The notes under the pieces: generated by a model
Told to the model about the DNA's origin: nothing
Databases searched by the model: none
What the model saw: only the letters and a program-made list of their open reading frames with translations
From: Omphiscola glabra
Taxonomy: Eukaryota > Mollusca > Gastropoda > Lymnaeidae
DNA: 64,000 nucleotides
Direction: 5' to 3'
NCBI GenBank assembly: GCA_964017045.1
Contig: OZ024806.1
Location: forward strand, 1,965,002 to 2,029,001
Part shown: positions 1-16,669 of the stretch, piece after piece
Layout: every line of letters begins with the position of its first letter
Position numbering within the stretch: position 1 is the stretch's first letter
Program-made: the position numbers and the translations under genes

Positions 1-1132
1 CAACCAGCACCACAACCACTACCACAACTACCACCACAACCACCACCCCAACCACCACCACAAACACCAGCACCACAACCAGCATCTTAACCAGCATCAC
101 AACCACCACCACAAACACCAGCACCATAACCAACACCACAAAAAGCACCACAACCTACACCACAAACACCAGCACCACAACCAGCACCACAACCACAACC
201 ACAAGCAGCACCACATACACCAGCACCACAAACAGCACCACAAACAGCACTACAACCAGCACCACAAACACCAGCACCACAACCAGCACCATAAACACCA
301 GCACCACAACCAGCACCACAACCAGCACCACAAACACCAGCACCACAAACCGCACCACAACCACCACCACAAACAACAGTACCACAACCAGCACCACAAC
401 CAGCACCACAACCACCACCACCATCACCAGCACAACAAACAGCACCACAACCACAACCACCACAAAAAACACCAGCACCACAAACACCAACACCACAAAC
501 ACCAGCACCACAAACACCAGCACCACAACCACCACCGCAACCAGCACCACAAACACCAGCACCACAAACAGCACCACAACCAGCACCACAAACACCAGCA
601 CCACAACCCGCACCACAACCACCACCACAAACACCAGTACCACAACCAGCACCACAACCACTACCACAACCACCACCACAACCACCACCTCAACCACCAC
701 CCCAACCACCACCACAAACACCAGCACCACAAACAGCACAACAACCAGCACCTTAACCAGCACCACAACCACCACCACAAACAAAAGCACCATAACCAGC
801 ACCATAAACAGCACCACAACCAGCACCACAACCAGCACCACAAAAAGCACCACAACCACCACCACAAACACCAGCACCACAACCACCACCACAAGCAGTA
901 CCACATACACCAGAACCACAAACAGCACCACAGCCAGCACCACAAACACCAGCACCACAACCAGCACCATAAACACCAGCACTACAACCAGCACCACAAA
1001 CACCAGCACAACAAACAGCACCACAACCACAACCATCACAACAAACACCAGTACCACAACCAGCACCACAACTAGCACCACAACCACCACCACAACTAGC
1101 ACCACAACCAGCACCACAACCAGCACCACAAC

Positions 1133-1205
1133 CATCACTACCACCACAACACCACCACCACCACAACCAGCACCACAATCACCACCACAACCACCAGCAC
1201 CACAA
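1133..1205. repeat. Phase-slip junction motif (first of 15)
   Basis: CATCACTACCACCACAA is followed directly by five CAC triplets and then normal units. Across this point the register of the every-third-base A moves by one, so any open frame switches type. The same motif starts at 1,133, 4,837, 5,640, 9,305, 11,689, 15,564, 16,367, 20,065, 23,934, 24,707, 28,423, 32,292, 33,065, 36,468 and 45,861. None occurs after 45,861. It is one ancestral slip spread by duplication, and it is the best boundary marker inside regions A and B. Confidence 0.9.
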
Positions 1206-4200
1206 CCACCACCACAAACACCACCACAACCACCACTACAACCACCACCACAACCACCACCACAAACACAACCACCACAACAACCAACACCACAACCATC
1301 ACCACCACAACGACCACCACCACAACCAGCACCACAACCACCACCACAACCAACACCACAACCACCACCACAAACACAACCACCACAACAACCAACACCA
1401 AAACCATCACCACCACAACGACCACCACCACAACCAGCACCATAACCAACACCACAACCAACACCACAACCAACACCACAACCAACACCACAACCACCAC
1501 CACAACCATCACCTCCACAACCACCATCACAACCACCACCAGCACCACAACCAGCACCACAAACAGCACCAAAACCAGCACCACAACCAGCACCACAACC
1601 AGCACCAAAACCAGCACCACAACTAACACCACAACCAGCACCACAACCAGCACCACAACCAGCACCACAACCAGCACCACAACCAGCACCACAACCAGCA
1701 CCACAAACAACACCATAACCAGCACCACAACCAGCACCACAACCAGCACCACAACCACCACCACAACCACCAGCACCACAATCAGCATTACAACCATCAC
1801 CACCAACAACACCTCCAGCACCACAACCACCACCAAAAACAGCAAAACAACCAGCACCACAACCACCAGCACCACCACAACCAGCAACACAACCACCACC
1901 ACAAACACCAGCACCACAACAATCACCACAACCAACACCACAACCATCACCACAACCACCACCACAATCATCACCACCACAACCACCACCACAACCACCA
2001 CCAGCACCACAACCAGCACCACAACCAGCACCTCAACCAACACCACAACCAGCACCACAAACACCAGCACCACAAACAGCACCACATTCACCATCACAAA
2101 CACCAGCACCACAACCACCACCACAAAATCCAGCACCTAAAAAAGCACCACAACCACTACCACCACAACCACCACCCCAACCACCACCACAAACACCAGC
2201 ATCACAAACAGCACAACAACCAGCACCTTAACTAGCACCACAACCACCACCACAAACACCAGCACCATAACCAGCACCATAAACAGCACCACAACCAGCA
2301 CCACAACCAGCACCACAAACACCAGCACCACAAAAAGCACCACAACCACCACCACAAACACCAGCACCACAACCAGCACCACGAACACAAACACCACAAC
2401 CACCACAACAACCACCACCAAACCCATCACCACCACAACCACCACCACCACAACCTGCACCACAACCAACACCACAACCACCACCACAACCAACACCACA
2501 ACCATCACCACCACAACCATCACCACCACCATCACCACAACCAGCACCACAACCAGCACCAAAACCAGCACCAAAACCAGCACCACAAACACCAGCACCA
2601 CAAACACGAGCACCACAAACATCACCACAACCACCACCACAAACACCAGCACCACAAACAGCACCACAACCACCACCACAACCACCACCACAAACACCAG
2701 CACCACAAACCGCACCACAACCACCACCACAAACACCAGTACCACAACCAGCACCACAACCAGCACCACAACCAGCACCACAACCAGCACAACAATCAGC
2801 ACAACAAACACCAGCAGCACAACCACCACCAAAAACACCAGCACCACAAACATCACCACAACCAGCACCACAACCAGCACCACAACCACCACCACCAGAA
2901 CCATCACCACCACAAACAACACCACACAAACAACCACCACAACAACAAGCACCACAAACACCATCACCACAAACAGCACCACAACCAACACCACAAACAC
3001 CAGCACCATAAACACCAGCACCACAACCAGCACCACAACCACCACCGCAACCAGCATCACAAACACCAGCACCACAAACCGCACCACAACCACCACCACA
3101 AACACCAGTACCACAACCAGCACCACAACCAGCACCATAAACAGCACCACAACCAGCACCATAACCCCCAGCACCACAACCACCACCACAACCACCACCA
3201 CAACCACCACCACAAACACCAGCACCATAACCAGCACCATAAACAGCACCACAACCAGCACCACAAACACCAGCACCACAATCAGCACCATAAACACAAG
3301 CACCACAACCAGCACCACAAACAGAACAACAACCAGCACCACAACGAGCACCACAACAAGCACCACAACCAACACCACAAACACCAGCACCATAAACACC
3401 AGCACCACAACCAGCACCACAACCAGCACCACAACCAGCACCACAACCAGCACCACAACCAGCACCACAACCAGCACCAAAATCAGCACCACAACCAACA
3501 CCACAACCAGCACCACAACCAGCACCACAACCAGCACCACAACCAGCACCACAACCAGCACCACAACCAGCACCACAACCAGCACCACAACCACCACCAC
3601 CACCACCACAACCAACACCACAACCACCACCACAAACACCAGCACTACAAACAGCTTTACAACCAGCACCACAACCACCACCACAAGCAGCACCACATAC
3701 ACCAGAAACACAAACAGCACCACAACCAGCACCACAAACACCAGCACCACAACCAGCACCATAAACACCAGCACCACAACCAGCACAACAAACAGCACCA
3801 CAACCACAACCACCACAACAAACACCAGCACCACAACCAGCATCACAAACACCAGCACCACAAACACCAGCACCACAAACACCAGCACCACAATCACCAC
3901 CGCAACCAGCACCACACACACCAGCACAACAAACAGCACCACAACCACCACAACAAACACCAGCACCACAATCAGCACCATAAACACCAGCACCACAACC
4001 AGCACCACAAACAGAACAACAACCAGCACCACAACGAGCACCACAACAAGCACCACAACCAACACCACAAACACCAGCACCATAAACACCAGCACCACAA
4101 CCAGCACCACAACCAGCACCACAACCAGCACCACAACCAGCACCACAACCACCACCACCATCACCAGCACAACAAACAGCACCACAACCACCACAAAAAA

Positions 4201-4336
4201 CACCAGCACCACAAACACCAACACCACAAACACCAGCACCACAAACACCAGCACCACAACCACCACCGCAACCAGCACCACAAACAGCACCACAACCAGC
4301 ACCACAAACACCAGCACCACAACCCGCACCACAACC

Positions 4337-5942
4337 ACCACCACAAACACCAGTACCACAACCAGCACCACAACCACTACCACAACCACCACCACAACCA
4401 CCACCCCAACCACCACCACAAACACCAGCACCACAAACAGCACAACAACCAGCACCTTAACCAGCACCACAACCACCACCACAAACAAAAGCACCATAAC
4501 CAGCACCATAAACAGCACCACAACCAGCACCACAACCAGCACCACAAAAAGCACCACAACCACCACCACAAACACCAGCACCACAACCACCACCACAAGC
4601 AGTACCACATACACCAGAACCACAAACAGCACCACAGCCAGCACCACAAACACCAGCACCACAACCAGCACCATAAACACCAGCACTACAACCAGCACCA
4701 CAAACACCAGCACAACAAACAGCACCACAACCACAACCATCACAACAAACACCAGTACCACAACCAGCACCACAACTAGCACCACAACCACCACCACAAC
4801 TAGCACCACAACCAGCACCACAACCAGCACCACAACCATCACTACCACCACAACACCACCACCACCACAACCAGCACCACAATCACCACCACAACCACCA
4901 GCACCACAACCACCACCACAAACACCACCACAACCACCACTACAACCACCACCACAACCACCACCACAAACACAACCACCACAACAACCAACACCACAAC
5001 CATCACCACCACAACGACCACCACCACAACCAGCACCACAACCAACACCACAACCACCACCACAACCAACACCACAACCACCACCACAAACACAACCACC
5101 ACAACAACCAACACCAAAACCATCACCACCACAACGACCACCACCACAAACACCAGTACCACAACCAGCACCACAACCACTACCACAACCACCACCACAA
5201 CCACCACCCCAACCACCACCACAAACACCAGCACCACAAACAGCACAACAACCAGCACCTTAACCAGCACCACAACCACCACCACAAACAAAAGCACCAT
5301 AACCAGCACCATAAACAGCACCACAACCAGCACCACAACCAGCACCACAAAAAGCACCACAACCACCACCACAAACACCAGCACCACAACCACCACCACA
5401 AGCAGTACCACATACACCAGAACCACAAACAGCACCACAGCCAGCACCACAAACACCAGCACCACAACCAGCACCATAAACACCAGCACTACAACCAGCA
5501 CCACAAACACCAGCACAACAAACAGCACCACAACCACAACCATCACAACAAACACCAGTACCACAACCAGCACCACAACTAGCACCACAACCACCACCAC
5601 AACTAGCACCACAACCAGCACCACAACCAGCACCACAACCATCACTACCACCACAACACCACCACCACCACAACCAGCACCACAATCACCACCACAACCA
5701 CCAGCACCACAACCACCACCACAAACACCACCACAACCACCACTACAACCACCACCACAACCACCACCACAAACACAACCACCACAACAACCAACACCAC
5801 AACCATCACCACCACAACGACCACCACCACAACCAGCACCACAACCAACACCACAACCACCACCACAACCAACACCACAACCACCACCACAAACACAACC
5901 ACCACAACAACCAAAACCATCACCACCACAACGACCACCACC
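4337..5942. repeat. 803 bp tandem duplication in A1
   Basis: Two direct copies (about 4,337-5,139 and 5,140-5,942) share all landmarks at an offset of 803, for example the junctions at 4,837 and 5,640. The copies differ near their ends: CAACACCAAAACC in the first and CAAAACC in the second (near 5,909). The join falls inside a CCACCACCACAA unit. Confidence 0.85.
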
Positions 5943-8900
5943 ACAACCAGCACCATAACCAACATCACAACCAACACCACAACCAACACCACAACCACCA
6001 CCACAACCATCACCTCCACAACCACCATCACAACCACCACCAGCACCACAACCAGCACCACAACCAGCACCACAACCAGCACCAAAACCAGCACCACAAC
6101 CAACACCACAACCAGCACCACAACCAGCACCACAACCAGCACCACAACCAGCACCACAACCAGCACCACAACCAGCACCACAACCAGCACCACAACCAGC
6201 ACCACAACCAGCACCACAAACAACACCATAACCAGCACCACAACCAGCACCACAACCAGCACCACAACCACCACCACAACCACCAGCACCACAATCAGCA
6301 TTACAATCATCACCACCAACAACACCTCCAGCACCACAACCACCACCAAAAACAGCAAAACAACCAGCACCACAACCACCAGCACCACCACAACCAGCAA
6401 CACAACCACCACCACAAACACCAGCACCACAACAAGCACCACAACCAACACCACAACCATCACCACAACCACCACCACAATCATCACCACCACAACCACC
6501 ACCACAACCACCACCAGCACCACAACCAGCACCACAACCAGCACCTCAACCAACACCACAACCAGCACCACAAACACCAGCACCACAAACAGCACCACAT
6601 TCACCATCACAAACACCAGCACCACAACCACCACCACAAAATCCAGCACCTCAAAAAGCACCACAACCACTACCACCACAACCACCACCCCAACCACCAC
6701 CACAAACACCAGCATCACAAACAGCACAACAACCAGCACCTTAACTAGCACCACAACCACCACCACAAACACCAGCACCATAACCAGCACCATAAACAGC
6801 ACCACAACCAGCACCACAACCAGCACCACAAACACCAGCACCACAAAAAGCACCACAACCACCACCACAAACACCAGCACCACAACCAGCACCACGAACA
6901 CAAACACCACAACCACCACAACAACCACCACCAAACCCATCACCACCACAACCACCACCACCACAACCTGCACCACAACCAACACCACAACCACCACCAC
7001 AACCAACACCACAACCATCACCACCACAACCATCACCACCACCATCACCACAACCAGCACCACAACCAGCACCAAAACCAGCACCAAAACCAGCACCACA
7101 AACACCAGCACCACAAACACGAGCACCACAAACATCACCACAACCACCACCACAAACACCAGCACCACAAACAGCACCACAACCACCACCACAACCACCA
7201 CCACAAACACCAGCACCACAACCACCACCACAAAATCCAGAATCACAAAAAGCACCACAACCAGCACCACAACCACTACCACAACCACCACAACCACCAC
7301 AACCACACCCCCAACTACAACCACAAACACCAGCACCACAAACAGCACCACAAACAGCACCACAACCAGCACCACAAACACCAGCACCACAAACCGCACC
7401 ACAACCACCACCACAAACACCAGTACCACAACCAGCACCACAACCAGCACCACAACCAGCACCACAACCAGCACAACAATCAGCACAACAAACACCAGCA
7501 GCACAACCACCACCAAAAACACCAGCACCACAAACATCACCACAACCAGCACCACAACCAGCACCACAACCACCACCACCAGAACCATCACCACCACAAC
7601 CAACACCACAAAAACAACCACCACAACAACAAGCACCACAAACACCATCACCACAAACAGCACCACAACCAACACCACAAACACCAGCACCATAAACACC
7701 AGCACCACAACCAGCACCACAACCACCACCGCAACCAGCATCACAAACACCAGCACCACAAACCGCACCACAACCACCACCACAAACACCAGTACCACAA
7801 CCAGCACCACAACCAGCACCATAAACAGCACCACAACCAGCACCATAACCCCCAGCACCACAACCACCACCACAACCACCACCACAACCACCACCACAAA
7901 CACCAGCACCATAACCAGCACCATAAACAGCACCACAACCAGCACCACAAACACCAGCACCACAATCAGCACCATAAACACAAGCACCACAACCAGCACC
8001 ACAAACAGAACAACAACCAGCACCACAACGAGCACCACAACAAGCACCACAACCAACACCACAAACACCAGCACCATAAACACCAGCACCACAACCAGCA
8101 CCACAACCAGCACCACAACCAGCACCACAACCAGCACCACAACCAGCACCACAACCAGCACCAAAATCAGCACCACAACCAACACCACAACCAGCACCAC
8201 AACCAGCACCACAACCAGCACCACAACCACTACCACAACTACCACCACAACCACCACCCCAACCACCACCACAAACACCAGCACCACAACCAGCATCTTA
8301 ACCAGCATCACAACCACCACCACAAACACCAGCACCATAACCAACACCACAAAAAGCACCACAACCTACACCACAAACACCAGCACCACAACCAGCACCA
8401 CAACCACAACCACAAGCAGCACCACATACACCAGCACCACAAACAGCACCACAAACAGCACTATAACCAGCACCACAAACACCAGCACCACAACCAGCAC
8501 CATAAACACCAGCACCACAACCAGCACCACAACCAGCACCACAAACACCAGCACCACAAACCGCACCACAACCACCACCACAAACAACAGTACCACAACC
8601 AGCACCACAACCAGCACCACAACCACCACCACCATCACCAGCACAACAAACAGCACCACAACCACAACCACCACAAAAAACACCAGCACCACAAACACCA
8701 ACACCACAAACACCAGCACCACAAACACCAGCACCACAACCACCACCGCAACCAGCACCACAAACACCAGCACCACAAACAGCACCACAACCAGCACCAC
8801 AACCCGCACCACAACCACCACCACAAACACCACTACCACAACCACCACCACAACCACCACCTCAACCACCACCCCAACCACCACCACAAACACCAGCACC

Positions 8901-9300
8901 ACAAACAGCACAACAACCAGCACCTTAACCAGCACCACAACCACCACCACAAACAAAAGCACCATAACCAGCACCATAAACAGCACCACAACCAGCACCA
9001 CAACCAGCACCACAAAAAGCACCACAACCACCACCACAAACACCAGCACCACAACCACCACCACAAGCAGTACCACATACACCAGAACCACAAACAGCAC
9101 CACAGCCAGCACCACAAACACCAGCACCACAACCAGCACCATAAACACCAGCACTACAACCAGCACCACAAACACCAGCACAACAAACAGCACCACAACC
9201 ACAACCATCACAACAAACACCAGTACCACAACCAGCACCACAACTAGCACCACAACCACCACCACAACTAGCACCACAACCAGCACCACAACCAGCACCA

Positions 9301-12300
9301 CAACCATCACTACCACCACAACACCACCACCACCACAACCAGCACCACAATCACCACCACAACCACCAGCACCACAACCACCACCACAAACACCACCACA
9401 ACCACCACTACAACCACCACCACAACCACCACCACAAACACAACCACCACAACAACCAACACCACAACCATCACCACCACAACGACCACCACCACAACCA
9501 GCACCACAACCACCACCACAACCAACACCACAACCACCACCACAAACACAACCACCACAACAACCAACACCAAAACCATCACCACCACAACGACCACCAC
9601 CACAACCAGCACCATAACCAACACCACAACCAACACCACAACCAACACCACAACCACCACCACAACCATCACCTCCACAACCACCATCACAACCACCACC
9701 AGCACCACAACCAGCACCACAAACAGCACCAAAACCAGCACCACAACCAGCACCACAACCAGCACCAAAACCAGCACCACAACTAACACCACAACCAGCA
9801 CCACAACCAGCACCACAACCAGCACCACAACCAGCACCACAACCAGCACCACAAACAACACCATAACCAGCACCACAACCAGCACCACAACCAGCACCAC
9901 AACCACCACCACAACCACCAGCACCACAATCAGCATTACAACCATCACCACCAACAACACCTCCAGCACCACAACCACCACCAAAAACAGCAAAACAACC
10001 AGCACCACAACCACCAGCACCACCACAACCAGCAACACAACCACCACCACAAACACCAGCACCACAACAATCACCACAACCAACACCACAACCATCACCA
10101 CAACCACCACCACAATCATCACCACCACAACCACCACCACAACCACCACCAGCACCACAACCAGCACCACAACCAGCACCTCAACCAACACCACAACCAG
10201 CACCACAAACACCAGCACCACAAACAGCACCACATTCACCATCACAAACACCAGCACCACAACCACCACCACAAAATCCAGCACCTAAAAAAGCACCACA
10301 ACCACTACCACCACAACCACCACCCCAACCACCACCACAAACACCAGCATCACAAACAGCACAACAACCAGCACCTTAACTAGCACCACAACCACCACCA
10401 CAAACACCAGCACCATAACCAGCACCATAAACAGCACCACAACCAGCACCACAACCAGCACCACAAACACCAGCACCACAAAAAGCACCACAACCACCAC
10501 CACAAACACCAGCACCACAACCAGCACCACGAACACAAACACCACAACCACCACAACAACCACCACCAAACCCATCACCACCACAACCACCACCACCACA
10601 ACCTGCACCACAACCAACACCACAACCACCACCACAACCAACACCACAACCATCACCACCCCAACCATCACCACCACCATCACCACAACCAGCACCACAA
10701 CCAGCACCAAAACCAGCACCAAAACCAGCACCACAAACACCAGCACCACAAACACGAGCACCACAAACATCACCACAACCACCACCACAAACACCAGCAC
10801 CACAAACAGCACCACAACCACCACCACAACCACCACCACAAACACCAGCACCACAACCACCACCACAACCACCACCACAAACACCAGCACCACAACCACC
10901 ACCACAAAATCCAGAATCACAAAAAGCACCACAACCAGCACCACAACCACTACCACAACCACCACAACCACCACAACCACCACAACCACACCCCCAACTA
11001 CAACCACAAACACCAGCACCACAAACAGCACCACAAACAGCACCACAACCAGCACCACAAACACCAGCACCACAAACCGCACCACAACCACCACCACAAA
11101 CACCAGTACCACAACCAGCACCACAACCAGCACCACAACCAGCACCACAACCAGCACAACAATCAGCACAACAAACACCAGCAGCACAACCACCACCAAA
11201 AACACCAGCACCACAAACATCACCACAACCAGCACCACAACCAGCACCACAACCACCACCACCAGAACCATCACCACCACAACCAACACCACAAAAACAA
11301 CCACCACAACAACAAGCACCACAAACACCATCACCACAAACAGCACCACAACCAACACCACAAACACCAGCACCATAAACACCAGCACCACAACCAGCAC
11401 CACAACCACCACCGCAACCAGCATCACAAACACCAGCACCACAAACCGCGCCACAACCACCACCACAAACACCAGTACCACAACCAGCACCACAACCAGC
11501 ACCATAAACAGCACCACAACCAGCACCATAACCCCCAGCACCACAACCACCACCACAACCACCACCACAACCACCACCACAAACACCAGCACCATAACCA
11601 GCACCATAAACAGCACCACAACCAGCACCACAAACACCAGCACCACAATCAGCACCATAAACACAAGCACCACAACCAGCACCACAACCATCACTACCAC
11701 CACAACACCACCACCACCACAACCAGCACCACAATCACCACCACAACCACCAGCACCACAACCACCACCACAAACACCACCACAACCACCACTACAACCA
11801 CCACCACAACCACCACCACAAACACAACCACCACAACAACCAACACCACAACCATCACCACCACAACGACCACCACCACAACCAGCACCACAACCACCAC
11901 CACAACCAACACCACAACCACCACCACAAACACAACCACCACAACAACCAACACCAAAACCATCACCACCACAACGACCACCACCACAACCAGCACCATA
12001 ACCAACACCACAACCAACACCACAACCAACACCACAACCACCACCACAACCATCACCTCCACAACCACCATCACAACCACCACCAGCACCACAACCAGCA
12101 CCACAAACAGCACCAAAACCAGCACCACAACCAGCACCACAACCAGCACCAAAACCAGCACCACAACTAACACCACAACCAGCACCACAACCAGCACCAC
12201 AACCAGCACCACAACCAGCACCACAACCAGCACCACAAACAACACCATAACCAGCACCACAACCAGCACCACAACCAGCACCACAACCACCACCACAACC

Positions 12301-14068
12301 ACCAGCACCACAATCAGCATTACAACCATCACCACCAACAACACCTCCAGCACCACAACCACCACCAAAAACAGCAAAACAACCAGCACCACAACCACCA
12401 GCACCACCACAACCAGCAACACAACCACCACCACAAACACCAGCACCACAACAATCACCACAACCAACACCACAACCATCACCACAACCACCACCACAAT
12501 CATCACCACCACAACCACCACCACAACCACCACCAGCACCACAACCAGCACCACAACCAGCACCTCAACCAACACCACAACCAGCACCACAAACACCAGC
12601 ACCACAAACAGCACCACATTCACCATCACAAACACCAGCACCACAACCACCACCACAAAATCCAGCACCTAAAAAAGCACCACAACCACTACCACCACAA
12701 CCACCACCCCAACCACCACCACAAACACCAGCATCACAAACAGCACAACAACCAGCACCTTAACTAGCACCACAACCACCACCACAAACACCAGCACCAT
12801 AACCAGCACCATAAACAGCACCACAACCAGCACCACAACCAGCACCACAAACACCAGCACCACAAAAAGCACCACAACCACCACCACAAACACCAGCACC
12901 ACAACCAGCACCACGAACACAAACACCACAACCACCACAACAACCACCACCAAACCCATCACCACCACAACCACCACCACCACAACCTGCACCACAACCA
13001 ACACCACAACCACCACCACAACCAACACCACAACCATCACCACCCCAACCATCACCACCACCATCACCACAACCAGCACCACAACCAGCACCAAAACCAG
13101 CACCAAAACCAGCACCACAAACACCAGCACCACAAACACGAGCACCACAAACATCACCACAACCACCACCACAAACACCAGCACCACAAACAGCACCACA
13201 ACCACCACCACAACCACCACCACAAACACCAGCACCACAACCACCACCACAACCACCACCACAAACACCAGCACCACAACCACCACCACAAAATCCAGAA
13301 TCACAAAAAGCACCACAACCAGCACCACAACCACTACCACAACCACCACAACCACCACAACCACCACAACCACACCCCCAACTACAACCACAAACACCAG
13401 CACCACAAACAGCACCACAAACAGCACCACAACCAGCACCACAAACACCAGCACCACAAACCGCACCACAACCACCACCACAAACACCAGTACCACAACC
13501 AGCACCACAACCAGCACCACAACCAGCACCACAACCAGCACAACAATCAGCACAACAAACACCAGCAGCACAACCACCACCAAAAACACCAGCACCACAA
13601 ACATCACCACAACCAGCACCACAACCAGCACCACAACCACCACCACCAGAACCATCACCACCACAACCAACACCACAAAAACAACCACCACAACAACAAG
13701 CACCACAAACACCATCACCACAAACAGCACCACAACCAACACCACAAACACCAGCACCATAAACACCAGCACCACAACCAGCACCACAACCACCACCGCA
13801 ACCAGCATCACAAACACCAGCACCACAAACCGCGCCACAACCACCACCACAAACACCAGTACCACAACCAGCACCACAACCAGCACCATAAACAGCACCA
13901 CAACCAGCACCATAACCCCCAGCACCACAACCACCACCACAACCACCACCACAACCACCACCACAAACACCAGCACCATAACCAGCACCATAAACAGCAC
14001 CACAACCAGCACCACAAACACCAGCACCACAATCAGCACCATAAACACAAGCACCACAACCAGCACCA
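9301..14068. repeat. 2,384 bp tandem duplication in A2
   Basis: The copies are 9,301-11,684 and 11,685-14,068. They share private variants absent from A1, A3 and A4: ACCGCGCC (11,449 and 13,833) and CACCCCAACC in place of CACCACAACC (near 10,657 and 13,041). At the join, AGCACCACAA continues into CCATCACTACC; at the end of the second copy the same AGCACCACAA continues into ACAGAACAAC. The breakpoint is therefore inside the consensus unit, and the event is younger than those variants. Confidence 0.9.
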
Positions 14069-15063
14069 CAAACAGAACAACAACCAGCACCACAACGAGC
14101 ACCACAACAAGCACCACAACCAACACCACAAACACCAGCACCATAAACACCAGCACCACAACCAGCACCACAACCAGCACCACAACCAGCACCACAACCA
14201 GCACCACAACCAGCACCAAAATCAGCACCACAACCAACACCACAACCAGCACCACAACCAGCACCACAACCAGCACCACAACCAGCACCACAACCAGCAC
14301 CACAACCAGCACCACAACCACCACCACCACCACCACAACCAACACCACAACCACCACCACAAACACCAGCACTACAAACAGCTTTACAACCAGCACCACA
14401 ACCACCACCACAAGCAGCACCACATACACCAGAAACACAAACAGCACCACAACCAGCACCACAAACACCAGCACCACAACCAGCACCATAAACACCAGCA
14501 CCACAACCAGCACAACAAACAGCACCACAACCACAACCACCACAACAAACACCAGCACCACAACCAGCATCACAAACACCAGCACCACAAACACCAGCAC
14601 CACAAACACCAGCACCACAATCACCACCGCAACCAGCACCACACACACCAGCACAACAAACAGCACCACAACCACCACAACAAACACCAGCACCACAATC
14701 AGCACCATAAACACCAGCACCACAACCAGCACCACAAACAGAACAACAACCAGCACCACAACGAGCACCACAACAAGCACCACAACCAACACCACAAACA
14801 CCAGCACCATAAACACCAGCACCACAACCAGCACCACAACCAGCACCACAACCAGCACCACAACCAGCACCACAACCACCACCACCATCACCAGCACAAC
14901 AAACAGCACCACAACCACCACAAAAAACACCAGAACCACAAACACCAACACCACAAACACCAGCACCACAAACACCAGCACCACAACCACCACCGCAACC
15001 AGCACCACAAACAGCACCACAACCAGCACCACAAACACCAGCACCACAACCCGCACCACAACC

Positions 15064-16669
15064 ACCACCACAAACACCAGTACCACAACCAGCACCACAA
15101 CCACTACCACAACCACCACCACAACCACCACCCCAACCACCACCACAAACACCAGCACCACAAACAGCACAACAACCAGCACCTTAACCAGCACCACAAC
15201 CACCACCACAAACAAAAGCACCATAACCAGCACCATAAACAGCACCACAACCAGCACCACAACCAGCACCACAAAAAGCACCACAACCACCACCACAAAC
15301 ACCAGCACCACAACCACCACCACAAGCAGTACCACATACACCAGAACCACAAACAGCACCACAGCCAGCACCACAAACACCAGCACCACAACCAGCACCA
15401 TAAACACCAGCACTACAACCAGCACCACAAACACCAGCACAACAAACAGCACCACAACCACAACCATCACAACAAACACCAGTACCACAACCAGCACCAC
15501 AACTAGCACCACAACCACCACCACAACTAGCACCACAACCAGCACCACAACCAGCACCACAACCATCACTACCACCACAACACCACCACCACCACAACCA
15601 GCACCACAATCACCACCACAACCACCAGCACCACAACCACCACCACAAACACCACCACAACCACCACTACAACCACCACCACAACCACCACCACAAACAC
15701 AACCACCACAACAACCAACACCACAACCATCACCACCACAACGACCACCACCACAACCAGCACCACAACCAACACCACAACCACCACCACAACCAACACC
15801 ACAACCACCACCACAAACACAACCACCACAACAACCAACACCAAAACCATCACCACCACAACGACCACCACCACAAACACCAGTACCACAACCAGCACCA
15901 CAACCACTACCACAACCACCACCACAACCACCACCCCAACCACCACCATAAACACCAGCACCACAAACAGCACAACAACCAGCACCTTAACCAGCACCAC
16001 AACCACCACCACAAACAAAAGCACCATAACCAGCACCATAAACAGCACCACAACCAGCACCACAACCAGCACCACAAAAAGCACCACAACCACCACCACA
16101 AACACCAGCACCACAACCACCACCACAAGCAGTACCACATACACCAGAACCACAAACAGCACCACAGCCAGCACCACAAACACCAGCACCACAACCAGCA
16201 CCATAAACACCAGCACTACAACCAGCACCACAAACACCAGCACAACAAACAGCACCACAACCACAACCATCACAACAAACACCAGTACCACAACCAGCAC
16301 CACAACTAGCACCACAACCACCACCACAACTAGCACCACAACCAGCACCACAACCAGCACCACAACCATCACTACCACCACAACACCACCACCACCACAA
16401 CCAGCACCACAATCACCACCACAACCACCAGCACCACAACCACCACCACAAACACCACCACAACCACCACTACAACCACCACCACAACCACCACCACAAA
16501 CACAACCACCACAACAACCAACACCACAACCATCACCACCACAACGACCACCACCACAACCAGCACCACAACCAACACCACAACCACCACCACAACCAAC
16601 ACCACAACCACCACCACAAACACAACCACCACAACAACCAAAACCATCACCACCACAACGACCACCACC
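15064..16669. repeat. 803 bp tandem duplication in A2
   Basis: This is the same duplication as in A1, with copies about 15,064-15,866 and 15,867-16,669 and junctions at 15,564 and 16,367. Near 15,948 the second copy has CACCATAAACACC where the first has CACCACAAACACC, a C-to-T change private to this copy. Confidence 0.85.

Larger units (their letters stand above)
1..8211. repeat. Higher-order unit A1
   Basis: This is the first A-type unit. Its diagnostic start is the CACTACCACAACTACC segment followed by GCATCTTAACC at 82, which recurs 8,211 bp later. Phase-slip junctions lie at 1,133, 4,837 and 5,640. The stretches after 1,133 and after 5,640 are related and run through the same markers: CCTAAAAAAGC near 2,131 against CCTCAAAAAGC near 6,648, then CTTAACTAGC near 2,226 and 6,741. 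The second stretch also carries a block with AATCCAGAATC and a CCCCC run (about 7,200-7,330) that the first lacks. An 803 bp tandem duplication lies at 4,337-5,942. Confidence 0.85.

Noticed and set aside
661..960. Short - strand Leu/Trp/Cys frames
   Set aside because: These are the direct complement of the Pro/Ala/Gln triplets, cut wherever TCA or CTA occurs. They are composition shadows.
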